From Clostridia bacterium (GTDB lineage Bacteria > Bacillota > Clostridia > Oscillospirales > CAG-272), in NCBI GenBank assembly GCA_024404435.1, contig JAKSPW010000019.1, forward strand, positions 1 through 13,036: DNA of 13,036 nt, in the 5' to 3' direction. The notes below the pieces were generated by a model, which made no database searches, was not told where the DNA came from, and saw only the letters and a program-made list of their open reading frames with translations. The position numbers were made by a program, and so were the translations under genes. Position 1 is the first letter of the stretch. Every line of letters begins with the position of its first letter. Below are positions 6,912 to 13,036 of this stretch, piece by piece.

Positions 6912-6931
6912 GAAAAAAAGGGAGAAATACT

Positions 6932-8308
6932 ATGAGTTTTATCACTGAAGCTCCGAAGCAGGTGCCCGTAATATACGAGGCTGACGTCTGCGTCGTCGGC
7001 GGCTCCTGCACGGGAGTTTTTGCGGCAGTAAGAGCAGCGCGTCTCGGCGCGAAGGTCGTTATCGTCGAGCAGCAGAACAGCTTCGGCGGCGTTGCCACGA
7101 ACGGTCTTGTCAGCGTATGGCACAGCTTTAAAGATACGGAAAGAAAGAAGCAGATCATTTCGGGACTTTCGGAAGAGGTCCTCGACCGTCTTCCCCAGTT
7201 CGACAGCATGGTGGCTTTCAGCGATTCTCACTTCTTCAACCCCGTCGAGCTGAAATGCGAGCTCGACGCCATAGTCAAAGAAGCGAACATAAAGGTCTAT
7301 TTCCACACCTTCTACTCCGGCCTCGTGTCGGACGGCGACAAAATCGAGGCGATCTTCGTCGATAACAAGGACGGACGCGGCGCGATCAAGGCCAAGTTCT
7401 TCATCGACGCGACGGGCGACGGCGACCTCTGCCGCGACCTTCAGATCGAGAGATTCGAGAACGAATTCAGACAGCCGCCGTCATACGTCTTCCTGATGCA
7501 GGGCTCCGACGAGGCCGCATCTCTCCAGTGGTTCAACAAGGACGGCTCGGATATCGTCAGCCACATGCTCAACAGCTTCTCCGACGAGTTCGAGGTCGAG
7601 AAGGACTGGGGCTGGTCGACCTTCGTCCCGGGCGTAAAGGGCGCGAAGATGAGAGCGAACACGCACGTCTTCAACGTCAACTGCGGCAAAGCGGATGACC
7701 TCACGTTCGCCGAGATGAACGGCAGAGAAAAAATGCGCAAGGTAGTCCGTATGATGAGAAAATACGGCGACCACGACCAGAACTACACGGCTCTCTCCGA
7801 CTGCTCGTACATCGGCATCAGAGACAGCTTCCACTATAAGACCGGCTGGCAGGCAGACGGAATGTCTCTCCTTCTCGGCGAGCATTACGACGACTGCATC
7901 ATGGGCGGCACTTATAACGTCGGCATGCACCACACCGCAGACGGCATCACGTTCATGTACTTCGACGGAACGTACAGAACGGAGGACACGGACGGCAACT
8001 GTACGACCGGCAACTGGTGGAAAGAGAGGGGACTCCCGCTCGACAGAAAAGTCCCGACGTTCTACGAGCTCCCGTTCCGCTGCCTCGTCGGTGAGAAGTA
8101 CACGAACATCATCGCCGCAGGCCGCATGATCAACGCGGACGAAGTCGCGTTCGGCGCGCTCAGAGTCATGATCAACCTTAACCAGATCGGTGAGGCTGCC
8201 GGTGTCGGCGCTTACCTCGCCGTCAACGGAAACAAGAAGATCCAGGACGTAGACGGTGCGGAAGTCGCACGTCTGCTCTCCAAGGGCGGTTCCGCAAACC
8301 TCGACTGA
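6932..8308 (+). CDS. FAD-dependent oxidoreductase (FAD_oxidored type)
   Basis: The protein has 458 residues. An N-terminal Rossmann fold binds FAD: ADVCVVGGSCTGVFAAVRAA (17-36), then KVVIVE (41-46) with the terminal Glu for the ribose. FGGVATNG (51-58), IDATGDGDL (158-166), IGIRDS (294-299) and the C-terminal AAGRMINADEVAFGALRVM (395-413) with GEAAGVGAYLA (420-430) are typical of the FAD_oxidored group (Pfam PF12831, from memory). No signal peptide is seen, so it is cytoplasmic. The substrate is unknown. Members often sit in sugar-use loci, and here it faces an AraC regulator and precedes two sugar-binding proteins, so oxidation of a sugar or glycoside is plausible. ATG 6932 has AAGGGAG seven bases upstream. 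A terminator follows. Confidence 0.9.
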   Translation: MSFITEAPKQVPVIYEADVCVVGGSCTGVFAAVRAARLGAKVVIVEQQNSFGGVATNGLVSVWHSFKDTERKKQIISGLSEEVLDRLPQFDSMVAFSDSHFFNPVELKCELDAIVKEANIKVYFHTFYSGLVSDGDKIEAIFVDNKDGRGAIKAKFFIDATGDGDLCRDLQIERFENEFRQPPSYVFLMQGSDEAASLQWFNKDGSDIVSHMLNSFSDEFEVEKDWGWSTFVPGVKGAKMRANTHVFNVNCGKADDLTFAEMNGREKMRKVVRMMRKYGDHDQNYTALSDCSYIGIRDSFHYKTGWQADGMSLLLGEHYDDCIMGGTYNVGMHHTADGITFMYFDGTYRTEDTDGNCTTGNWWKERGLPLDRKVPTFYELPFRCLVGEKYTNIIAAGRMINADEVAFGALRVMINLNQIGEAAGVGAYLAVNGNKKIQDVDGAEVARLLSKGGSANLD

Positions 8309-8317
8309 AAAAAATAC

Positions 8318-8350
8318 GAGCCGGGCTCCGATGAGTCCGGCTCATTTTTT
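8318..8350 (+). terminator. intrinsic terminator after the oxidoreductase gene
   Basis: GAGCCGGGCTC (8318-8328) pairs with GAGTCCGGCTC (8333-8343) over 11 bp with one G-U pair and a CGAT loop. ATTTTTT follows at once. It starts nine bases after the stop codon and separates this gene from the lipoprotein gene's own promoter. Confidence 0.9.
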
Positions 8351-8362
8351 GTGATTTTCGCC

Positions 8363-8391
8363 TTGAAAAATCAAGAGTTTTATTATATAAT
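8363..8391 (+). promoter_or_regulatory. sigma-A promoter of the first binding-protein gene
   Basis: TTGAAA (8363-8368), a 17-base spacer and TATAAT (8386-8391) form a near-consensus promoter. It is 42 bases upstream of ATG 8434. The second lipoprotein gene has an identical -35, spacer length and -10, so the promoter was probably duplicated with the gene. A small hairpin (TGCC-AAGC-GGCA, 8405-8416) follows in the leader. Confidence 0.88.
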
Positions 8392-8433
8392 AGCAATATC
8401 AAAATGCCAAGCGGCAATAAGAAAGGAAAAATT

Positions 8434-9909
8434 ATGAGCAGAAAGATAATAGCTCTGCTTCTTGTCCTCGTCATGATCGTCCCGATGATCGCCTCCTGCG
8501 GCGGTGAAGAGAAGGATAAAAACGAGGAAACGAAAAGCACCGGCACAGACGTTGCCGAAACGGTCGAAAACGAATTCGCCGAGATCGACGGATACGTCGA
8601 AGACCTCGTATCCCAGAGCGGTACCTACGGCGGAGAGACGTTCACGATGCTCCTGAATCAGGCTGACTGGCCGGAGGAAGAGGAGATCACCGGAAACCTT
8701 CTCGACGACGCGCTCTACAACCGTATCCGCGACATCGAAGAGTACTTCGAGGTGGACATGGTCCCGTACAAGACTGACGGCACCGGATACGAAACGTCCG
8801 GCGCACAGATGGCTGACCTCGTCTTCCAGGACACGATGGCGGGCAGCATGTCCTACGACCTCGTACACGCCAACCTCATGACCTGCGGTCAGGTCATGCT
8901 CAACACCGGCTCTATCAGATACGTCGAGGAGATGGATCCCCTCGATTTCTCGAACAAATGGTGGCTCAACGACCTCGAGGATCAGTTCTCGATCGGCGGG
9001 CATCTCTACTTCCTCACCGGCGAGATAGTTTCCAACAACTTTACGGACCCGGCGTGCATAATCTTCAACAAGAAGATCGCCGAGAACTACGGCCTGCCGA
9101 ATCTGTACGACATCGCAAACGCGGGCGATTGGACGTTTGATAAAATGGTGGAAGTTTCGAGCGTCATCACTCCCGGCTCCGGCACGTACAGCCTCATCAC
9201 GGGCGGCGCATCGGGCGGACTCTGCTTCTACATCGGCGCAGGCTATAAGATCGCCGAGACGGACGAGGAAGGCAATCCCACGATCGCGCCTACTCTGACG
9301 GGAGAACAGGTAGACTTCATCGACAAGCTCGCATCCGTGATCGGCGACAATACCGTCACGGTGACCGATATGAACGAGCTCTCTTATTCCGGAACCAATG
9401 CACAATTTGAGGCAATGGACGACGACGTTTCCCTCTTCCTTTCATCGGGAATCGGCGCGGCAGCATCCCTCAGAGCCTACGACATCGACTTCGGCATCCT
9501 GCCTATCCCGAAGGGCACCGCTTCGCAGGACAAGTACATCAGCCTTTCCTCCGCATGGACGGTCGCAGGTGTATTCTTCCCGAAGCTTCTCAAAAACGAG
9601 GAGATGACCTCCACCATTACCGAGGCCATGGCGGCTCTCAGCGACAAGTATCTGCGCCCCGCGTTCTATGAGAAGGCCCTCAAGGGCAGAAGCACTAACG
9701 ACGTCGAATCGAGACGCATGCTCGACCTCATCTACGCCGCAAAGAGGATCGACCTCGCCGACACTTATCAGTGGGGCGAAGTAGTCAAGGTCATCAACGA
9801 AGCATGCATGGGAGAGAAGGACGAAGTTGTGTCGACCTACAACGGCTCGGCCAAGTTCGCGAACACGCAGATCAAACGCCTCCTCAAGCAGATTGAAAAG
9901 CAGAACTGA
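8434..9909 (+). CDS. ABC-transporter sugar-binding lipoprotein, paralog 1
   Basis: The protein has 491 residues. It opens with a lipoprotein signal (MSRKIIALLLVLVMIVPMIA) and lipobox IASC, with Cys22 as the lipidated residue. An acidic, Ser/Thr-rich linker to about 45 is followed by a fold like extracellular solute-binding proteins of carbohydrate ABC importers (family 1-like). Supporting segments are NKKIAENYGLPNLYDIANAG and the late FGILPIPKG. It should sit on the outer face of the membrane and deliver an oligosaccharide to a permease, but none is encoded here. ATG 8434 starts the signal peptide and has AAGAAAGGA upstream; a longer in-frame start at 8404 would add residues ahead of it. It is closely related to the next gene over its full length, including the C-terminal ALKGRST region. 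The ligand is unknown. Confidence 0.9.
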   Translation: MSRKIIALLLVLVMIVPMIASCGGEEKDKNEETKSTGTDVAETVENEFAEIDGYVEDLVSQSGTYGGETFTMLLNQADWPEEEEITGNLLDDALYNRIRDIEEYFEVDMVPYKTDGTGYETSGAQMADLVFQDTMAGSMSYDLVHANLMTCGQVMLNTGSIRYVEEMDPLDFSNKWWLNDLEDQFSIGGHLYFLTGEIVSNNFTDPACIIFNKKIAENYGLPNLYDIANAGDWTFDKMVEVSSVITPGSGTYSLITGGASGGLCFYIGAGYKIAETDEEGNPTIAPTLTGEQVDFIDKLASVIGDNTVTVTDMNELSYSGTNAQFEAMDDDVSLFLSSGIGAAASLRAYDIDFGILPIPKGTASQDKYISLSSAWTVAGVFFPKLLKNEEMTSTITEAMAALSDKYLRPAFYEKALKGRSTNDVESRRMLDLIYAAKRIDLADTYQWGEVVKVINEACMGEKDEVVSTYNGSAKFANTQIKRLLKQIEKQN

Positions 9910-9918
9910 CACCCTATC

Positions 9919-9954
9919 GGTTTCTCCGCGCACCGCGCGGAGAAACCTTTTTTT
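9919..9954 (+). terminator. strong intrinsic terminator after binding-protein gene 1
   Basis: GGTTTCTCCGCGC (9919-9931) and GCGCGGAGAAACC (9935-9947) pair perfectly over 13 bp with loop ACC, followed by seven T residues. It starts ten bases after the stop codon. Confidence 0.95.
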
Positions 9955-9962
9955 ATTTTGAC

Positions 9963-9991
9963 TTGAAAAAATGCGGCAATTATATTATAAT
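9963..9991 (+). promoter_or_regulatory. sigma-A promoter of the second binding-protein gene
   Basis: TTGAAA (9963-9968), a 17-base spacer and TATAAT (9986-9991) repeat the layout of the promoter at 8363-8391. Similarity continues past the -10 (AATAG, then TATC and AAAAT). The leader to ATG 10053 is longer than in paralog 1 and can fold into an imperfect hairpin (GCCG...CGGC with inner CGGT-AAA-ACCG) before AAGAAAGGA. Confidence 0.88.
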
Positions 9992-10052
9992 AGTATTATC
10001 GAAAATATGCCGTGCGCGGTAAAACCGTGCGGCGGAAAGAAAGGATTTTATC

Positions 10053-11324
10053 ATGAGCAAAAAAATCATGGCGCTGCTTCTCGTCCTCGTCATGGTCATC
10101 CCGATGATCGTTTCCTGCGGAAGCGACGACAAAGGGACGGACGAAACGAATGCGGGAACGCAGAGCGCAACGAAACCCGTCGAGACCAACGAATTCACCG
10201 AAATGGAAAATTACGTTGCAGAGCTTTCGGCGAACAACAAGTTCGGCGGCGCGACGTTCAACATCATCGGCTCCGGCGGAAGCATCTACCCCGAGGTCGA
10301 GGAAGTAACCGGCGTACTCGAGGACGACGCGCTTTACAACCGTGTCCGCTCGCTCGAGGAAAACTTTGAGATCGACATCACGTTCCGCGAATCTCTCGGA
10401 ACGGACGGCTACGACAATACGGGTGCTGAGACTGCCGACATGGTACGTCAGGACGTAATGGCGAACAGCGAAGGCTCGTACGACCTCGCTGAGGGCCACC
10501 TCACGACCTGCGGTCAGGTAATGCTCGGCGGCAGACTCATTCTCCCCGTTGACGATCTCGACTACGTCGATCTCTCGAGAGAATGGTGGCTCAACGACCT
10601 CGAAGAGGTCTACGGCATCGGCGGCAGAACTTACTTCCTTACGGGTAAGATCAACCCCGATCATTACACGAACGCTTCGTGCATGCTCTTCAACAAGGAA
10701 GTAGCGACGAACTACGGCATCGACAATCTGTACGAGCTTGTTGACGCGGACGAGTGGACCTTCGACAAGATGGTCGAGACCGCTTCCGTCATCACTGCCG
10801 GCGGTGAAGTCAGACGCTACCTCATCGGTGCGACGACTTCTCTGTACTTCGGCGCGGGCTTCAAGCTCAGCGAGCGCGACGAGAACGGTGACCCGTATCT
10901 TCCGTCGGCACTTTCGTCCGACGCCGTCGACTACATCGACAAGATGGCGGCTGTCTTCAGCGACGACTCGACCGTTTTCAACGTAAAGAACAACACGGCG
11001 ACACCGTCCAAGGAAGGCGAGTTCTACGACAGACAGGAGTTCGAGGACGGACATTTCCTCTATTGGTTTGACAACGTCGGCCGCGCGATCGACCTCCGTC
11101 AGAACGACTATGAGGCCGAGTTCGGCATCCTCCCGATCCCGAAGAAGGACACGGCACAGAAGGATTATATCAGCTATACCGAAGGCAGAGCGGTTTACAT
11201 CCCGACGAACGTCAAGAACAAGGCCATGACGGACGTAGTCACCGAGGCTATGGCAGCCCTCTCGATCGAGTACCTCGAGCCCGCTTACTACGAAAAGGCT
11301 CTGAAGGGCAAAGTCGAGAAATGA
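10053..11324 (+). CDS. ABC-transporter sugar-binding lipoprotein, paralog 2, main part of a split gene
   Basis: This frame encodes 423 residues. The signal peptide and lipobox (MSKKIMALLL..., IVSC, Cys22) match paralog 1 almost residue for residue. The mature part shares blocks such as EWWLNDLEEVYGIGGRTYFL, NKEVATNYGIDNLYEL, EWTFDKMVE and EFGILPIPKK. It therefore belongs to the same sugar-binding family and was probably produced by tandem duplication. The frame ends early as ALKG-KVEK-TGA, where paralog 1 reads ALKGRSTNDVESRR. The missing C-terminus is encoded in another frame from 11321. Removing 20 bases (11302-11321) would join the two parts exactly. ATG 10053 has AAAGAAAGGA seven bases upstream. 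A version lacking about 75 C-terminal residues would probably not fold normally. Confidence 0.9.
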   Translation: MSKKIMALLLVLVMVIPMIVSCGSDDKGTDETNAGTQSATKPVETNEFTEMENYVAELSANNKFGGATFNIIGSGGSIYPEVEEVTGVLEDDALYNRVRSLEENFEIDITFRESLGTDGYDNTGAETADMVRQDVMANSEGSYDLAEGHLTTCGQVMLGGRLILPVDDLDYVDLSREWWLNDLEEVYGIGGRTYFLTGKINPDHYTNASCMLFNKEVATNYGIDNLYELVDADEWTFDKMVETASVITAGGEVRRYLIGATTSLYFGAGFKLSERDENGDPYLPSALSSDAVDYIDKMAAVFSDDSTVFNVKNNTATPSKEGEFYDRQEFEDGHFLYWFDNVGRAIDLRQNDYEAEFGILPIPKKDTAQKDYISYTEGRAVYIPTNVKNKAMTDVVTEAMAALSIEYLEPAYYEKALKGKVEK

Positions 11325-11330
11325 AGGGCA
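11302..11330 (+). repeat. 9-bp direct repeat bordering a 20-bp frameshifting insertion
   Basis: TGAAGGGCA occurs at 11302-11310 and 11322-11330, separated by AAGTCGAGAAA. Deleting one copy plus the 11 bases between restores an open frame (A L K G R S T Y D I D S R R) matching paralog 1. The 9-bp duplication plus residue resembles the footprint of an excised insertion element with a 9-bp target duplication. Replication slippage or an assembly error are alternatives. Confidence 0.7.
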
Positions 11331-11548
11331 GAAGCACGTACGACATCGACTCCAGACGCGTCCTTGACACGCTTTACAACTCCAAGATCGTTGACCTTGC
11401 CTGCACTTACGGCTGGGGCGATCTCGATAAGACCATCGGTCAGGCCTGCGTCGGCGACATCGACGGATACGTTTCCGCATACAACGCTTCCGTGAAGCTC
11501 GGCAACAGAAACATCCAGACGCTTCTCAAGACTCTTGCAAAGAACTGA
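11321..11548 (+). CDS. C-terminal fragment of binding-protein paralog 2
   Basis: The 75-residue frame KGRSTYDIDSRRVLDTLYNS... to LLKTLAKN aligns with the last part of paralog 1 (KGRSTNDVESRRMLDLIYAA... to LLKQIEKQN). It is the displaced C-terminus of the gene before it, not an independent protein. Its possible ATG at 11321 overlaps the upstream TGA as ATGA, so translational reinitiation could make it as a separate chain. It has no signal peptide, and only GAG in GTCGAGAA resembles a ribosome site. If made, it would stay in the cytoplasm and could not join the exported part. Confidence 0.75.
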   Translation: MKGRSTYDIDSRRVLDTLYNSKIVDLACTYGWGDLDKTIGQACVGDIDGYVSAYNASVKLGNRNIQTLLKTLAKN

Positions 11549-11559
11549 ATATAATAGGT

Positions 11560-11588
11560 AAGCCGCCCGAAAGGGCGGCTTTCTTTTT
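11560..11588 (+). terminator. intrinsic terminator after binding-protein gene 2
   Basis: AAGCCGCCC (11560-11568) and GGGCGGCTT (11573-11581) pair over 9 bp with a GAAA tetraloop, followed by TCTTTTT. It starts 11 bases after the stop of the C-terminal fragment, which shows that the fragment belongs to the original transcription unit. Confidence 0.93.
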
Positions 11589-11607
11589 GATAAAAAATCC
11601 GTAAAAC

Positions 11608-11636
11608 TTGAATAAAGCGCGGTTTTATGGTATCAT
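11608..11636 (+). promoter_or_regulatory. sigma-A promoter of the beta-helix enzyme gene
   Basis: TTGAAT (11608-11613), a 17-base spacer and TATCAT (11631-11636) form a good promoter 41 bases upstream of ATG 11678. It has the same spacer length as the two lipoprotein promoters but a weaker -10. Confidence 0.75.
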
Positions 11637-11677
11637 ATCCGTAATGAAACAAACGCGGAGAAAGGAATGTCTGCAAC

Positions 11678-13003
11678 ATGGAAAAAACAGTGGATCTTTC
11701 GCTTTTCAGAGGCGAAGACGACCTCGAAAGCTTCAGACGCGCGCTCGAAGAGGCAAAAAAAGAAGAGGGAAGCACGCTCGTCGTGCCGCACGGGACGTAT
11801 TATTTCTCGACGCCGCTCGCAAGAGAGGCGCAGGAGCACGTCATGAACGGCGACTTCGGCGCAAACCCCGAGCCCGTGATGTTTTCTCCCGATTACGTCT
11901 ACGACGTCGGGCTTGATTTCACGGGACACCGCGGAACGACGGTGACGGCACCCGACGGAGCGAAGATCATGATCGACGGCTTCATGGAGCCCGTGTCGGT
12001 CAGAGACTGCGAGGGAGTCACGCTCGACGGCTTCACCTTCGATCACGTGAGAAAGCCGTACAGTAAGGCAAGGCTGACATATAGATCAAAGGACGGGGAA
12101 GGACTTCACTACGACGCGGAGTTCGACCTGCCGGTGGGGGCCGCTGCGCCGAAGATGCGCCGCGCCGTATACGTCGCGGCGGCGGGAAGATTCGATCCGT
12201 ATCAGTGGGTCGATCCCGAGAAGCTCGTCTTCACCGACGAGTATCACGCGACCTGCGTGACGAGCGAGCCGGAGGCGGGCCTCGATCCCGCGGGCGAGCG
12301 CGAGCTGTACGTCTGGCACACCTTCCATTCCCGTCCCGTCATCCTCATCGAGCGGGCGAAGAACACGACGGTGAAAAACGTGACGATCCACTCCGCGCCC
12401 GGCATGGGCATCACCGCGATGCACGCCGAAAACGTCACCGTCCGGAGGCTCCGTGTCGTGCCCGAAGCGGGAGAACACGTCTCGACGAACACCGACGCGA
12501 CGCATTTCGCCTCCTGCCGCGGGAAACTGCGTCTCGACGGCTGTGAGTTCATGGGGCAGGGAGACGACTCGATAAACGTGCACACGTATTACTATACTCC
12601 CGAAAAACTCTCGCCTCGCCGCATGATACTCCGCTGCGAAGCGCCGACGGGAACGCACACGCAATCGGTCGACCGTCCCAAGGTCGGCGACACGCTCGAG
12701 CTTGTCTGTGAAAAGTCGCTCGTTCCGGTCCCGACGGAAAAATATACCGTGACGGCGGTGGAGGTCGACATCAAAAACCGTTATGCAATTGTCGAAATTG
12801 ATTCGGATCTGCCCGAAAGCCTCGACGGGTATCTCGTGTGCGATCCGGACGAAGTCCCCGAAACAGAGTTCAGGAACTGCACTCTTACGAACCATTACGC
12901 GAGAGGGATACTCCTCAAGTGCCGTTCGGCAGTTGTCGAAAATTGTACCGTAAGGGATGTTTACATCAACGCCGTGAAGATCGCCGCGGAGGCGGGCTGG
13001 TAA
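11678..13003 (+). CDS. GH110-like parallel beta-helix glycosidase, ended early by an in-frame TAA
   Basis: The frame encodes 441 residues with repeated beta-helix rungs (VSVRDCEGVTLDGFTF at 107-122, TTVKNVTIHS at 230-239, NVTVRRLRVV at 252-261, AVVENCTVRDV at 418-428). NTDATHFASC (271-280) and MGQGDDSINVH (292-302) match GH110 alpha-1,3-galactosidases as I remember them. Asp273, Asp296 and Asp297 have the same spacing as the three active-site aspartates reported for a GH110 enzyme (321, 344, 345, from memory). The likely role is removal of terminal alpha-galactose. No signal peptide is seen, so it would be cytoplasmic, unlike many secreted relatives. ATG 11678 follows AGAAAGGA by 11 bases. 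The TAA at 13001 comes early: the next codons (E G I N A A C V T V R) continue a rung to the window edge. GH28-like helices are the main alternative. Confidence 0.83.
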   Translation: MEKTVDLSLFRGEDDLESFRRALEEAKKEEGSTLVVPHGTYYFSTPLAREAQEHVMNGDFGANPEPVMFSPDYVYDVGLDFTGHRGTTVTAPDGAKIMIDGFMEPVSVRDCEGVTLDGFTFDHVRKPYSKARLTYRSKDGEGLHYDAEFDLPVGAAAPKMRRAVYVAAAGRFDPYQWVDPEKLVFTDEYHATCVTSEPEAGLDPAGERELYVWHTFHSRPVILIERAKNTTVKNVTIHSAPGMGITAMHAENVTVRRLRVVPEAGEHVSTNTDATHFASCRGKLRLDGCEFMGQGDDSINVHTYYYTPEKLSPRRMILRCEAPTGTHTQSVDRPKVGDTLELVCEKSLVPVPTEKYTVTAVEVDIKNRYAIVEIDSDLPESLDGYLVCDPDEVPETEFRNCTLTNHYARGILLKCRSAVVENCTVRDVYINAVKIAAEAGW

Positions 13004-13036
13004 GAAGGCATCAACGCCGCGTGCGTCACGGTGCGC

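Noticed and set aside
6840..6931. Riboswitch or T-box leader for the oxidoreductase gene
   Set aside because: The leader is too short and has only one small hairpin. No conserved core of a known riboswitch class is visible.
8383..9405. Minus-strand open frame opposite binding-protein gene 1 (340 codons)
   Set aside because: It is antisense to an established lipoprotein gene, overlaps its promoter, and shows no family features.
9996..11480. Long minus-strand open frame opposite binding-protein gene 2 (494 codons)
   Set aside because: It is a codon-bias shadow. It crosses a promoter and the split site, has no domain or ribosome site, and the sense strand has clear homology and signals.

Overview
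The window looks like chromosome of a Gram-positive, moderately GC-rich member of the Clostridia, probably a gut or rumen commensal. The signs are lipobox lipoproteins, S-layer-homology (SLH) repeats, strong AAAGGAG-type ribosome sites, near-consensus sigma-A promoters, mostly TGA stops, and mosaic intergenic repeats of a kind I associate with uncultured gut Clostridia. The taxon is inference; there is no rRNA or other marker here.

Left block (1-3640, minus strand). An apparent three-gene operon encodes an ECF-type sigma factor, a membrane-anchored serpin whose short cytoplasmic N-terminus sits where an anti-sigma domain would be, and a secreted protein with three SLH repeats and an orphan C-terminal domain. 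The sigma and serpin genes overlap by four bases (GTGA) and the SLH gene follows 13 bases after the serpin. I read this as a possible envelope signalling system in which a protease inhibitor fold is wired to a sigma factor. That wiring is a hypothesis. A three-hairpin repeat lies beyond the operon (1-70).

Middle (3641-3880). A gene-free stretch holds two perfect hairpins and two sets of 7-bp tandem repeats. The last heptamer supplies the stop codon of the next gene.

Right block (3877-13036) is a carbohydrate-use locus around a divergent promoter region at 6717-6931. To the left run an AraC-type regulator and a translationally coupled six-hairpin glycosidase-like protein. To the right run an FAD-dependent oxidoreductase, two paralogous ABC-type sugar-binding lipoproteins and a beta-helix enzyme resembling GH110 alpha-galactosidases. 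The two lipoprotein genes and the beta-helix gene each have their own promoter, and three terminators separate the four rightward genes. No permease or ATPase gene is present, so the binding proteins must use a transporter encoded elsewhere. Neither glycosidase has a signal peptide, which suggests that imported oligosaccharides are cut in the cytoplasm.

Two genes on the right look broken. The second binding protein is split by a 20-bp insertion flanked by a 9-bp direct repeat. The beta-helix gene has an in-frame TAA where its family appears to have tyrosine, with the reading frame continuing to the window edge. Whether these are real mutations, strain variants or sequence errors cannot be settled from the sequence alone.
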